Assembly: GCA_945280365.1 (NCBI GenBank)
Contig: CALYQD010000006.1
Location: 1 to 64,000 of the forward strand
Reading direction: 5' to 3'
From: an uncultured Apibacter sp.
Lineage (GTDB): Bacteria; Bacteroidota; Bacteroidia; Flavobacteriales; Weeksellaceae
Length of the DNA: 64,000 bases
This document shows, one piece after another, positions 1 to 9,363 of the stretch. A model generated the notes under the pieces. That model had not been told where the DNA came from, searched no databases, and saw nothing but the letters and a program-made list of their open reading frames with translations. Position 1 is the stretch's first letter. Each line of letters starts with the position of its first letter. The translations under genes and the position numbers were made by a program.

Positions 1-1209
1 CAATACATCAAAATATCCTTTTGTTCCTCCTTGAAGGGTAGCTTGTGGATTCCAATTTGAATATTGAATTGCTTTATAATTTCCCTGCATAGTGGAAAAC
101 TTTAATTGATTTTCAGAAGCCCCAAAAAGACCTATATTATGCTCTTTCGGTATAGATAACGAGGTAATATTATTAAAATTAAATATTATAATGTACAATT
201 TATCATTTTTTGACACATCTAAGGAAGTTAGTTGATTTGAATAACAACCTAACACTTCTAAGTTAACATTCTTTGATAAATCTAAGGAAGTTAGTTGATT
301 TGAAGAACAACCTAACCGTTTTAAGTTAACATTTTTTGATAGATCTAAGGAGGTTAGTTGATTTGAAGAACAATATAAGAATTCTAAGTTAACATTTTGG
401 GATACCTCTAAGGAAGTTAACTGATTGTCATCGCAACTTATATATATTAATTTAGGATTATCAGTCACTAACTTAGAAAGTTGATTTGATGAACAATTTA
501 ATTCTTGTAAGTTAACATTTTTTGATACATCTAAGGAGGTTAGTTGATTTGATGAACAATATAATATTTCTAAGTTAACATTTTTTGATACATCTAAGGA
601 GGTTAGTTGATTTGATTCACAACCTAACCGTTTTAAGTTAACATTCTTGGACATATCTAGTGAGGTTAACTGATTCTCCCTGCATTCTACTATCTCCAAA
701 TTTACATTTTTTGACAAATCTAATTCAGTAAGCTCATTATTATAACAACCTAATCGAATTAATTTAGTGTTATTACTAAGATCTAAGGATGAAAATTTAT
801 TGAAACCGCAAGACAGTGCTTCTAAGTTTTTAAAATATTTACCATCAAATTTTCCGGTATATTTTTTATATAAAATATTCATCTCAATTAAGACTTTTGT
901 ACCATTAGTTTCTTTCCAAATAAAAGAATCTGGAAAATGTTCTAATATCACGTTAAAATCACCTTTTATCGCTTTTGACATATCCTCCCACGTCAATCCC
1001 GACAATTCGTAATTCCATTTTTGAGTTTCCTTGGAATATTGCATAAGAAAATTCAATATCCCAAATACATCCATAGCATCATAATTTGAGTTTTCTGTTG
1101 CTACATAATTTGTTTTCAGATATTCTTGCTTATCAGAAACGTTTCCTGAAGCTAGTGCGATAGTATTAACTATACAATACACTATTACAAAAAGTAAAGT
1201 TTTTTTCAT
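1..1209 (-). CDS. LRR surface protein, 3' part outside window
   Basis: The reverse-strand frame from the ATG at 1209 stays open to base 1 (403 codons), so the C-terminus lies outside the window. It begins with a Sec-type signal peptide (MKKTLLFVIVYCIVNTIALA). Then comes a region of about 90 residues also found in the neighbouring gene at 1510-3360, followed by about a dozen 21-residue leucine-rich repeats of the form NLxxLxCxxNQLTSLDLSKN. The last visible residues match the post-repeat region of that neighbour, so a T9SS sorting domain probably follows; this is inferred. LRR proteins of this kind are secreted or surface-bound and usually bind protein or glycan ligands; no ligand can be deduced here. 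Confidence 0.85.
   Translation of the reverse strand, partial: MKKTLLFVIVYCIVNTIALASGNVSDKQEYLKTNYVATENSNYDAMDVFGILNFLMQYSKETQKWNYELSGLTWEDMSKAIKGDFNVILEHFPDSFIWKETNGTKVLIEMNILYKKYTGKFDGKYFKNLEALSCGFNKFSSLDLSNNTKLIRLGCYNNELTELDLSKNVNLEIVECRENQLTSLDMSKNVNLKRLGCESNQLTSLDVSKNVNLEILYCSSNQLTSLDVSKNVNLQELNCSSNQLSKLVTDNPKLIYISCDDNQLTSLEVSQNVNLEFLYCSSNQLTSLDLSKNVNLKRLGCSSNQLTSLDLSKNVNLEVLGCYSNQLTSLDVSKNDKLYIIIFNFNNITSLSIPKEHNIGLFGASENQLKFSTMQGNYKAIQYSNWNPQATLQGGTKGYFDVL
219..722 (-). repeat. 63-bp tandem LRR-coding repeats
   Basis: The motif ctaagg(a/t)(a/g)gtta recurs with an exact 63-bp period (for example at 219, 282, 345 and 408). Each period is one 21-residue LRR unit. Several units are nearly identical at DNA level, especially 219-408 and about 530-610. 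The repeats of the neighbouring LRR gene share the protein motif but are more diverged in DNA. Confidence 0.85.
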
Positions 1210-1453
1210 AAGAAATATTTTTTATTATTTTAGACCAATTTAAGATAACTTAACCTATTTAAAATATTTTTATAAAATAAATAATTTAATATCATTAACA
1301 TTCATTATCAAATTAACATCTACAATTTACCCTAAAAACCTTATTCTAATTGGTAAACTATTAATAATTCAATTTTTACTTTTACAATCATTTATGACAT
1401 AAATCATTCATCTCATTTTTTAGATATTTATTATTCTTAACTTTTTAACTAAC

Positions 1454-1487
1454 AAAAAAACCTGCATTAATAATATGCAGGTTTTTT
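1454..1487 (-). terminator. Intrinsic terminator of LRR gene
   Basis: Arms aacctgcat and atgcaggtt flank a short AT loop, and the reverse strand continues into a T-run. It lies just after the stop codon of the LRR gene at 1510-3360 and before the second LRR gene, so the two paralogues are probably separate transcripts. Confidence 0.75.
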
Positions 1488-1509
1488 AAGGATAGTATTT
1501 TTTAACTTT

Positions 1510-3360
1510 TTATTTTTTTATAACCTTTTGGGTTCCCGTTCCTTGTTCAGTCTTTATACTTATCATATAAATTCCTGAGGGTAAGTCTTGTAAATTTAAT
1601 TCGTTATTGTATACTGTGGGAATTCTTTTTACTTCTTTTCCTGTATAACTGTAAACATTTGCTGATTCTACTTTTGATGTGGTATTAACCTTCAATATAT
1701 CTACAACCGGATTAGGAGTAAGCTGCACTGATTCTAATGCTTTATGTTTGCCTTGGGAACCTACTAATTTGAAACCTTCAGGTATGGTTGTTTTAACATT
1801 CCTTGATGAAATCATTTCATCTTTTATTGTTACCTCATACTCAAATAAAAAGTCCGGAAATAGTTCATTGGTCATGAGACAAACTAATGTTTTTCCTGCA
1901 TTTTCAGGGCTTGCATAGAATTTACCATTTAACGCATACATATTTACTTCTTCATTGGTTGCTTTATCATACCAATTATATGTGGTAATTTTTCCATCAA
2001 TAAGATATTCGGAAGAAAGATCCAAAATTTCTAAATATCCTTTTGTTCCCCCATCTAAAGTGGCTTGCGGAGTTAAAGTAAGATTTTTAATTGAAATAAA
2101 ATTCCCTTGTAAAGTAGAAAATTTTAAGTGATTTGTAGCCCCAACTAGTTTAGATAATTTATTCATCTTCGGCAAAATCAATGAAATAAGTTGATTGGAA
2201 TAACAATATAATGAGGTTAAATTAACATTCTTAGACACATCCAAAGCTTCTATTAAATTAGAATAGCAATATAGATACACCAATTTAGTGTTTTTGGATA
2301 TATCTAATGTGCTGAGTTGATTTGAATAACAATATAAATCAATTAAATAAATATTTTTAGATACATCAATTGTTTTTAATTTATTCGAGAAGCAATACAA
2401 ATATTTTAAGTGTGTAACATTAGATAAATCTAATGAAGTGATCTGATTGTTATAACAATATAAATAAATTAAATTATAATTACTAGATAAATTTAAGGAA
2501 GTAAGCTGATTATTTTCACAATTCAAAGTTTCTAATCTAATGTTTTTAGATACATCTAATTCAGTTAAATTATTATAACTGGAATTTAAATACTCTAATT
2601 TAGTATTTGCTGACAAATCCAATTGACTTATTTTATTATTTTGACAATATAATTTTTCTAAATTTATATTATGGGTTAAGTCTAGCGTAGTAAATTGATT
2701 ATTAATACAATGTAAATATTCTAACTTTTTACTCTTCGATAAATCTAGTTCAGCCAATGCATTATTTTCACAATCCAATTTTGTCAAGTTTATAGTATTA
2801 GATACATTCAATTCCGTTAATTGATTATAATAACAATATAATATTCTTAATTTTGAATTCTTGGAAACATCTAATATTGTTAATTGATTATAAGAACAAT
2901 TTATATACTGTAAATTAAAATTTTTAGACACATCTATGTTGGTTAGTTTATTATTTTGACAATATAATTCCTCAAGATTTTTAAAATATTCACCATTAAA
3001 TACCCCATTAAATTTTCTCTGATTTATATATAATTTTACTAACACTTTATAACCATTGATTTCTTTCCATATAAATCTACCAATTAACTTATTAAAAATT
3101 ACTTCAGGTTCCCCATCTATTGCTCTGGTTATTTCGTCCCACGTAAGATCTGTCAATTCATAATTCCATTTTCGATCTTCTTCAGAATATTGCATTAAAA
3201 AATTCAAAATTCCATAAACATCCAAAGCATCGTAATTAGAAGTTGCAGAAGACACATAATTCTTTTTTAAATAATTTTGTTTATCTGAAATACTGCTTGA
3301 AGCTAATGCTACGGTATTAACTAAACAACATACTAAAATAAAAAATAAAGTTTTTTTCAT
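1510..3360 (-). CDS. T9SS-secreted LRR protein
   Basis: This 616-residue protein has a signal peptide (residues 1-20), a unique N-terminal region to about residue 110, and then about 14 LRR units of 21 residues with the consensus LxYLYCYNNQLTSLDxSKN. A beta-rich region follows at about 430-530. The last 75 residues form a type A T9SS sorting domain: PNPVVDILKV near 550, GxEVKR, a LPSGIYMISI-like motif and a basic end (KVIKK). By family knowledge the protein is exported across the outer membrane by the gliding/Por machinery and then anchored or released. It is a paralogue of the gene at 1-1209, with the same signal peptide and N-terminal region. The ligand is unknown. Confidence 0.9.
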   Translation of the reverse strand: MKKTLFFILVCCLVNTVALASSSISDKQNYLKKNYVSSATSNYDALDVYGILNFLMQYSEEDRKWNYELTDLTWDEITRAIDGEPEVIFNKLIGRFIWKEINGYKVLVKLYINQRKFNGVFNGEYFKNLEELYCQNNKLTNIDVSKNFNLQYINCSYNQLTILDVSKNSKLRILYCYYNQLTELNVSNTINLTKLDCENNALAELDLSKSKKLEYLHCINNQFTTLDLTHNINLEKLYCQNNKISQLDLSANTKLEYLNSSYNNLTELDVSKNIRLETLNCENNQLTSLNLSSNYNLIYLYCYNNQITSLDLSNVTHLKYLYCFSNKLKTIDVSKNIYLIDLYCYSNQLSTLDISKNTKLVYLYCYSNLIEALDVSKNVNLTSLYCYSNQLISLILPKMNKLSKLVGATNHLKFSTLQGNFISIKNLTLTPQATLDGGTKGYLEILDLSSEYLIDGKITTYNWYDKATNEEVNMYALNGKFYASPENAGKTLVCLMTNELFPDFLFEYEVTIKDEMISSRNVKTTIPEGFKLVGSQGKHKALESVQLTPNPVVDILKVNTTSKVESANVYSYTGKEVKRIPTVYNNELNLQDLPSGIYMISIKTEQGTGTQKVIKK

Positions 3361-4109
3361 GTTTTTATATATTATTAATTTTATTAATGCTAATTTAAAA
3401 TAATTTAATAAATATATAAAATATTATCAATATAATATTGAATATTAAATTAAACAATTAATACAAAATAAGTATTTTAAATATTTTAACTAGCTTTTAA
3501 TTAATAATCAAATTGACAAGTACATGAATTTACAATAAGATCTTAATTAACTAATAGATCAGAATAGAATTATTTTTTACCACCTAACGCGAGTACCTTA
3601 GCATTCAATTTTATTAAACATTTTTATATCATATAAAAAATATATATTACAGTAGTATTTTAACTTATTATTTTTAATGAAATAATGTTAAATTCAAGTA
3701 TATTATACTCTTAGTGAATATTGTAAATTATTTTTTTTATTAAAAAGAATAGAGAATATAAATTCGATAAAATCAGAACATTGAGACAATTATTTATTAT
3801 GAGCTATTGTAAAAATATGTAGAAAAACAATATTGCTTATTTATGTTATCCTGTAGTTAAAATAAACAATTTGTTTATTACTTAGATAAAAGTAATATCT
3901 AAATAATTTTAATTTGCAATTTGAATAACGACTGAAATATAATACAAACAAGATAATGATTTAATTCTTTTAACTGTAATTTATAAAAATAAAGTAAAAT
4001 GAAATTTGTGTAAGATCAATAGTATTTGTAATTATATAATTTTAACACCCATATTTCCTGAAAATTATCCTAAATAAAAAATAAAAAGTTAAGTATATAA
4101 CTTAATACT
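3361..4109. other. AT-rich gene-free stretch
   Basis: Every frame is closed by frequent stops. The first ~60 bases must contain the promoter of the LRR gene read leftward and resemble the region upstream of the other LRR gene at 1210-1300. I see no RNA gene, repeat array or recognisable protein remnant in the rest. Confidence 0.5.
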
Positions 4110-4581
4110 ATAGAATTAACCGTAGATGTGTATTTTTAGCTACAACATGCAAAAGCAACAGGTGTATTGTTTCAAAATTGGAAATACCCCAAACCCGATG
4201 AGATTATAATTATTTATATTACAGAAATTTCAGCTTACGAATCCAGATTATTTTATAAGCGAGCGCTTCCTTATATTTTAACATTGCTAAAATAAGTAAA
4301 CCCAGCTGATATTGAGTTGATTATTGTTTATAGTTTTGTTTATTTAAACCAAAATTAGGAAACTATATATTTGATAGCATCAGATAATAAAATTCCGATT
4401 ATTGGAGTGGTATAAAATCCTTTTTTAAAAAGTAAAAATTTAGTTCAGGAAATAGTAACCTTCATATATTAGCTATGAAAGTATACTATTTACTGAATCA
4501 GCCCATCATATAGAATCTATGATCAGTAATTTTAAAATTCCAACTTTGTTAAAATTATTAATTAAAGAAACTCGTTCATAA
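4110..4581 (+). pseudogene. nfi: Endonuclease V (nfi) pseudogene
   Basis: Conceptual translation gives TVDVYF, a one-base frameshift near 4140, HAKATGVLFQNW, YESRLFYKRALPYILTLLK, stop, VNPADIELIIVYSFVYLNQN, stop, IPIIGVV, stop, then ESMISNFKIPTLLKLLIKET. This follows the order of endonuclease V, the deaminated-base (inosine) repair nuclease: VDV, GVLF.W, FY.RELP, VDGYVYL, IPxIGV, and a C-terminal helix ending IPTLLKxLDKET. The catalytic glutamate of RELP is alanine here (RALP) and the aspartate of VDG is tyrosine (VYS). With three internal stops and at least one frameshift the gene is dead. The identification rests on remembered family motifs. Confidence 0.75.
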
Positions 4582-5157
4582 ATATTACATAGTACTATAA
4601 CTAATATTGTATGATTTGATAAATGCTTAAAAATAAATTTATATAAATAAATGAGCCCAACAGCCTTAGTAATAAAAAGAATTATAGATATAAAATCCTC
4701 TCATTTCTAAATGATTATATAGAGACTTAAAAGTTATGCCCTCTAAATAATAGCCGAATAGTCAAAAATTATAGATTATATTTTATAATTCCAATATCCA
4801 CTTTTAATAGTACTTATTTTTTACAGATATATAATAAGTATTAAAAATATAAATATATGAAAGCATAGTTCAGATAATTTATATACATTAATGACTTTAT
4901 TTAATGTCACACCATTAATTTTTTTTTGCAAGAAAAATAATTGAGATATTTTTTATAATTTGAATGAAATAACAGCATGATTTACCCTTGTATTTAATTT
5001 TTGTTTAGAAATTTTTCAAATTATAAAGGAACATTCATACTTCAGAAAAAAACATCTATTTATCGAATAATTACATATATAAATTATATATTTTAAAATG
5101 CTTTTTACATTGTCGAAATCATTATTTGAATTATGTGATTACACTTGATCAAGAAAT
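4582..5157. other. AT-rich gene-free stretch
   Basis: No open frame of note, no hairpin with a T-run, and no protein remnant that I could recognise. It lies between the dead endonuclease V gene and the left end of the integrated element and looks like decaying chromosomal DNA. Confidence 0.45.
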
Positions 5158-5198
5158 AAAAAAAGCCTAAATGCATATATGGTGCGGTTTTAGGCTTT
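5158..5198 (-). terminator. Displaced terminator of the original tRNA-Lys
   Basis: Arms aaagcctaaa (5162-5171) and tttaggcttt (5189-5198) form a stem, and the reverse strand continues into a T-run. It directly follows the 3' fragment of tRNA-Lys at 5199-5243. This is the layout expected if it was the terminator of the tRNA before the element pushed the two apart. Confidence 0.65.
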
Positions 5199-5243
5199 GT
5201 GACCCCGGAGAGGCTCGAACTCTCGACCCACTGATTAAGAGTC
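5199..5243 (-). repeat. attL: tRNA-Lys 3' fragment
   Basis: These 45 bases are identical to 14808-14852 and cover the 3' half of tRNA-Lys from the anticodon loop to the discriminator base. The 5' half is missing, so this is not a functional tRNA. It marks the left attachment junction of the element. Confidence 0.88.
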
Positions 5244-5426
5244 TCTAAATCACCAATTTGTTCTATTTTTATCATTTTTCATTTATTCATAAAAACCTGT
5301 AATATAGAACTTTGTTTACAATATTATTTTCTTATCTTTACTTCAATTTATAACTAATCGCCATAGTTGCATGCAAATTGCATGTACACTTTTAGATATA
5401 AAGTAATTGTAAATTAAGGATATTGT

Positions 5427-6325
5427 ATGTATAAGTATGCAAAAGATGGAGTATCAGCTTTAACAATATTGGATGTTAGAAGAAGTAAAATATCTGGATT
5501 ATATCCTGTGAAAATCCAAGTGAAAAACAAAAATACTATTCCACTGGTAAAGAATTATATGTAGATAATTGGGAAGTATTATCTAGTACAAAAAGTAAAT
5601 CTCTCCTTGAGGTGCGGAAGGATATTCAAAGTTCATTTGAGATTGTCAAAGAGGCTATACAAGACTTATGTTCTGAAGGAGGGTTTTCGTTTGACGCTCT
5701 AAGTAATAGATTGAATAAAGGTGTATCTGATACGCTAAATACATTATTCAAAAATAAAATTGAAATATTGCGAGCAAATGAACAAATAGGAACAGCTGTA
5801 TATTATCAAAACGTCCTTACAAGTATAGAGAAATTCAACGGTGGTAATATTCCTATAACATCTGTATCTACAGACTGGTTGAAATGGTATGAAAAATTTA
5901 TGTTGGATAAGGACAATAGTTACACAACAATTGGAATGCATAGCCGAGCCATTCGAACAATGATGAATGAAGCCAAAAAGGTAGATGTGATTAAAATAAA
6001 TCAATACCCATTCGGTAAAGGTAAATATGAAATACCAACGAACGAGAGTCGTAAAATGGCTCTGACTTTGCAACAGATAAAGCAAGTTATTTCGTACACA
6101 GACGGCAATGAAGCTACAGAAAGATATCGGGATCTATGGTTTTTCTCTTATCTCTGCAATGGCATCAATTTTACAGATATGTTGCAGTTGAGATATTCTA
6201 ATATCCACAATGGAGAAATTACTTTTAGGAGAGCAAAAACAATAAGAACATCCAAAGTAAAAATAGATACATGTTTGACAGCCCAAGATAAATATAAAGC
6301 ACTTCTCGATTATTTCAAGATTTAA
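5427..6325 (+). pseudogene. Tyrosine integrase, frameshifted and truncated
   Basis: The ATG at 5427 opens a typical Bacteroidetes integrase arm-binding domain (ALTILDVRRSKISGLYPVKI). A frameshift near 5535 breaks it; the next frame continues with YSTGKELYVDNWEVL and the SAM-like core-binding domain to residue ~150 of the second part. The catalytic domain starts (LWFFSYLCNGINFTDMLQLRYSNI) but stops at 6325, before the HxxR and tyrosine motifs. Family members are about 400 residues with all of these parts. The gene lies next to attL, the usual position for an integrase that served this element. As it stands it cannot encode a working recombinase. Confidence 0.8.
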
Positions 6326-6483
6326 TATTAACATCATATACCTGAGCAATTAGAAAAATTATTTATGCAAGTGGCATTTGTACAAATTGAAAATCGAGCA
6401 TGATAGCCCAATTATATGATTATTACCATGTAAATCTAAGAATGTAGTAATTGTAGAATATGCTCAGAAAAAAAGTATAGGTA

Positions 6484-6783
6484 ATGAAAAAGTATGAGTT
6501 TGATAAAAGAGTACAACTAAATGGAGGATGCGATCGGATAATCAACGATTGGAGAGTCATTGATATTCATTTAATCCCTGAGATCATGAACGAATTTCAT
6601 GAAATCGATTTCTATTGCAACAAAGGAAAAAAAGTAATCTTATTGCGGTTAAGAAATAGGACTGATGAAAATTACACAATATCAGAAAGTCCTGAGATTA
6701 CATATTGGATAGCTGAGTTACCAATAAACATTTTAGATGATCCTTTAATTGAAGAAATTTTATATAACTTTGAATTAATGTAG
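6484..6783 (+). CDS. Hypothetical protein, 99 aa
   Basis: An intact small acidic protein starting at an ATG directly after the dead integrase. I do not recognise the family. It has no signal peptide or membrane segment and shows a mixed alpha/beta pattern (LLRLRNR, ITYWIAELPINIL). It ends five bases before the next gene, and the two are probably co-transcribed. Position inside the element suggests cargo or an accessory gene; no function is proposed. Confidence 0.55.
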   Translation: MKKYEFDKRVQLNGGCDRIINDWRVIDIHLIPEIMNEFHEIDFYCNKGKKVILLRLRNRTDENYTISESPEITYWIAELPINILDDPLIEEILYNFELM

Positions 6784-6788
6784 ATATC

Positions 6789-7196
6789 ATGCCGCGTCGT
6801 AAAAAACAAATAATACCAATTAAAGACCTAGCTATATCTAGCGAGATCATCAAAGAGTTGGAGCAACATCCCGAACTAGCGGATTACGACATGGACACAC
6901 TGCAAATTACCATACTGAAGAAACACAAACCTCAAATCCAAAACTTAGACAAAGTCATTTCCAATCTAAAGCATTATTGGGCGATTAACGAAAAGCATAT
7001 CTCTATTATTAATGGAGAAGTAGTTATATTCAAAACAGACATTATCAAAATGATGAAAATCTCTCGTCCCACTTTAGATAAATGGATTAAGGATGGTAAT
7101 ATAACACCTCAATATTCCACATTCTTCAAAAAACACATTTTTCCTCCTAAGCTAATACTGGAACAGCTCGAAGCGTATAAGGAAGAAAATAAATAG
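6789..7196 (+). CDS. Predicted HTH DNA-binding protein
   Basis: A 135-residue protein with a basic start (MPRRKKQ). Residues about 85-105 carry a helix-turn-helix-like segment, FKTDIIKMMKISRPTLDKWI, of the kind seen in excisionase and MerR-like proteins. The C-terminus is a lysine/glutamate-rich helix. It is likely a regulator of the element; this is inference from one motif. The IS256-family element begins eight bases after its stop, so anything once downstream in the operon has been separated from it. Confidence 0.55.
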   Translation: MPRRKKQIIPIKDLAISSEIIKELEQHPELADYDMDTLQITILKKHKPQIQNLDKVISNLKHYWAINEKHISIINGEVVIFKTDIIKMMKISRPTLDKWIKDGNITPQYSTFFKKHIFPPKLILEQLEAYKEENK

Positions 7197-7203
7197 CGGA
7201 GAC

Positions 7204-7223
7204 TGTAAATTAAACTGTGTCAG
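7204..7223 (+). repeat. IS256-type left inverted repeat
   Basis: 20 bases perfectly complementary to 8675-8694. It starts eight bases after the stop codon of the upstream HTH gene. Confidence 0.85.
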
Positions 7224-7262
7224 TAAAGAATAAATTATTAACTATACTAACACAGTTTTTTT

Positions 7263-8479
7263 ATGAAAGAAGAATTCGATTTTGAGAGTATCAATAACAA
7301 AGCAATGGAACAACTTAAATCCAGTAAATCCTTGTTAGGTAAAGATGGAGCTTTTGCTCCGTTGTTGGAAAGTATCTTAAATGCAGCTTTAGAAGGCGAG
7401 ATGGATGCTCATATGGACGATTCTGAGCGTTCCTGTGGCAATCGTCGTAACGGTTATACACCCAAGCAGGTTCAAACTCCTCTTGATGAGGTTAGAGTTC
7501 AAAACCCTCGTGATCGTGACTCTACATTTGAACCTGAATTTATCAAAAAGCGTGAGCGTATTTTGGCAGACAATGTTGCAGACCGCATCATTGGTTTATA
7601 TACTTTGGGCAATAGTACTCGTGAAATTAGTGACTGGATGGAAGAAAATCAGGGTAATCGCGTTTCTGCTGACACTATCAGCTCTATAACCGACAGTGTT
7701 CTTCCTGAGATTCAAGCTTGGCGTAGCCGTCCCCTAGAAAATGTCTATACCATTGTTTGGATGGATGCGATTCACTACAAAGTTATGGATGAAAAGAATC
7801 GTCCTGTAACCAGAGCTATTTATAATATCATCGGCATTAAAATCCGGATGGAATAAAGATCTGCTGGGAGATGTATATCTCAAAAAGTGAAGGTGCTAAT
7901 TTTTGGCTCTCATGCCTGTCTGACATACAATCCCGTAGAGTAAAAGACATTCTTATAGCTTGTACTGATAATCTGACTGGTTTTTCTGATGCCATTAGAA
8001 ATGTTTTCCCTGAAACGACCGTCCACACATGTATCGTTCATCAAATACGAAACTCCATTAAAAATGTGGCCAATAAAAACCAAAAGATATTTATGAAAGA
8101 TCTCAAATTGGTTTATAAGGCAGTGAGTAAGGAACAGGCAGAAGTCGAACTGGACAACCTGGAGCTTAAATGGGGAGAAGACTATCCTATTGTCATCAAA
8201 TTCTGGCGGGATAACTGGGATAAGTTATCCGCTTACTTCCAGTACTCAGACGGCATTAGAAAGATGATTTATACCACGAATACTGTAGAGGGCTATCATC
8301 GCCAAATCAGGAAAGTAACCAAAAATAAAGGTGTATTTACCAGTGACACAGCTTTGGAGAAATTAGTCTATCTGGCTTACCGAAACATACGTAAAAAATG
8401 GACTATGCCTTTGGATAACTGGGGGAAAACAGCACAACAACTGACTATATTATATCCTGATAGTTTCAAATTATTTTAG
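7263..8479 (+). pseudogene. IS256-family transposase, frameshifted
   Basis: Two frames add up to one IS256/mutator-type transposase of about 400 residues. The first (7263-7856) carries the N-terminal region (LESILNAALEGEMDAHM) and the first catalytic aspartate in VWMDAIHYKV. The second (from about 7871) carries the second aspartate in IACTDNLTGF and the glutamate in YTTNTVEGYHRQIRK. All three DDE residues survive. The break lies at 7840-7875, where YNIIGI passes into an early stop and the sequence KDLLG...MYIS is split over frames. IS256 transposases are not known to use programmed frameshifting, so I read this as inactivation. Confidence 0.85.
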
Positions 8480-8674
8480 GCAAAACATACTATATTCATT
8501 TTATTTATTAGTTTTGTCAGACCAACAAAACAGTGGTGAGACTTTGTACCATTGAAACCAAAAACGATTAGAGGATCGACCCCTAACCGTTTTTACCAAC
8601 AAAATTCAGGTTCCTCATTACCCATTGAGATAGGAATGTGAAAAACCTGATATTTTAAAAGTGAAAGCAGAACG

Positions 8675-8694
8675 CTGACACAGTTTAATTTACA
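8675..8694 (-). repeat. IS256-type right inverted repeat
   Basis: 20 bases complementary to 7204-7223. Between the transposase stop (8479) and this end there is a stem-loop around 8559-8596 with arms aaaaacg and cgttttt, which could terminate transcription. Confidence 0.85.
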
Positions 8695-8906
8695 CTACCA
8701 AATAACGAAAAATACAAAGCTTTTTTAATTCCTTTACATTGATCTGTTTGTCTATCAGTTATCCTAAACTGACTGCCAATGTCCTCCCATTCTCAGAAAA
8801 GACAGTATGATACATTGGAAATTGTCTTTCATTTGTCTTCGATTCGCATCATTTGTCTTAGCTGTGTAAACGTTTTTGTAATTTGATAACCTGTTGTTTG
8901 TGGTTA

Positions 8907-8914
8907 TATATTTG
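8907..8914 (+). promoter_or_regulatory. Bacteroidetes -7 promoter element
   Basis: TATATTTG fits the TAnnTTTG consensus. A TTG at 8883-8885, 21 bases upstream, can act as the -33 element. The next ATG is at 8954, in the excisionase-like gene. Confidence 0.5.
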
Positions 8915-8953
8915 TGCAAAACAAAAGTATAAACCCTTTAAAATTTGCACAGT

Positions 8954-9292
8954 ATGTCAACAATTATTATCACTGAAGAAAACAAGCTACGAAGTATTGT
9001 ACAAGAAGAAGATTCTAAGTTGTTACCAACTAATCAGCTAACAAAAACTGAAATTGATACGATGACACTTGGTTCAGCATTTGCTTTTCTTGCTGAATAT
9101 GGTTATCCTATGCCAAAGGCTAAATTATACAAGCTGACCGCATACGAACATATTCCCTGCCGTAAGTTCGGACAGAAACTTGTATTCTCCAGAAAAGACT
9201 TGCTCCAATGGGCTAAAAGCTAGACTAAACCAAAAAACAACAGAGAAGAAATTGCTCTCAATCTAGCCCGAAATGCCCGACGTAAAAGATAA
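8954..9292 (+). pseudogene. Excisionase-like HTH protein with premature stop
   Basis: From the ATG at 8954 the protein has a MerR/excisionase-type winged helix: LGSAFAFLAEYGYPMPKAKLYKLTA, then IPCRKFGQKLVFSRKDLLQW. An in-frame TAG at 9221-9223 ends it after AKS. The same frame then reads on through TKPKNNREEIALNLARNARRKR to a TAA at 9290-9292, which is the basic tail this family normally has. The truncated form keeps the DNA-binding fold and might still bind DNA. In Bacteroidales elements such proteins control excision and mobilization genes just downstream, as here. Confidence 0.7.
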
Positions 9293-9363
9293 CCGGTCAT
9301 GAAAGAAAAAGAAACAGATCGTTTGTCGGCACAACCCTCTATAAAATAGTTTAGCGCCCCTCA

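Larger units (their letters stand above)
7204..8694 (+). mobile_element. IS256-family insertion sequence, inactive
   Basis: The ends are perfect 20-bp inverted repeats, tgtaaattaaactgtgtcag at 7204-7223 and its complement at 8675-8694. Between them is one transposase gene, broken by a frameshift, and about 200 bases of non-coding tail. IS256 relatives normally leave an 8-9 bp target duplication. The flanking bases here (about 7195-7203 and 8695-8703) do not match, so the element may have moved by rearrangement or the duplication has decayed. Confidence 0.85.

Noticed and set aside
219-722. Regular 63-bp repeats resembling a CRISPR-like array
   Set aside because: The period is exactly 21 codons and the repeats stay in one open frame that encodes LRR units; there are no unrelated spacers and no cas genes.
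6326-6480. Possible continuation of the integrase after its stop
   Set aside because: Short frames such as IPEQLEKLFMQVAF are protein-like, but do not match the HxxR...Y end of integrases, so they were not added to the pseudogene.
7840-7875. Possible programmed frameshift in the IS256-type transposase
   Set aside because: IS256 transposases are normally made from one frame; no slippery heptamer with a stem was seen, and the element sits in a region full of other broken genes.
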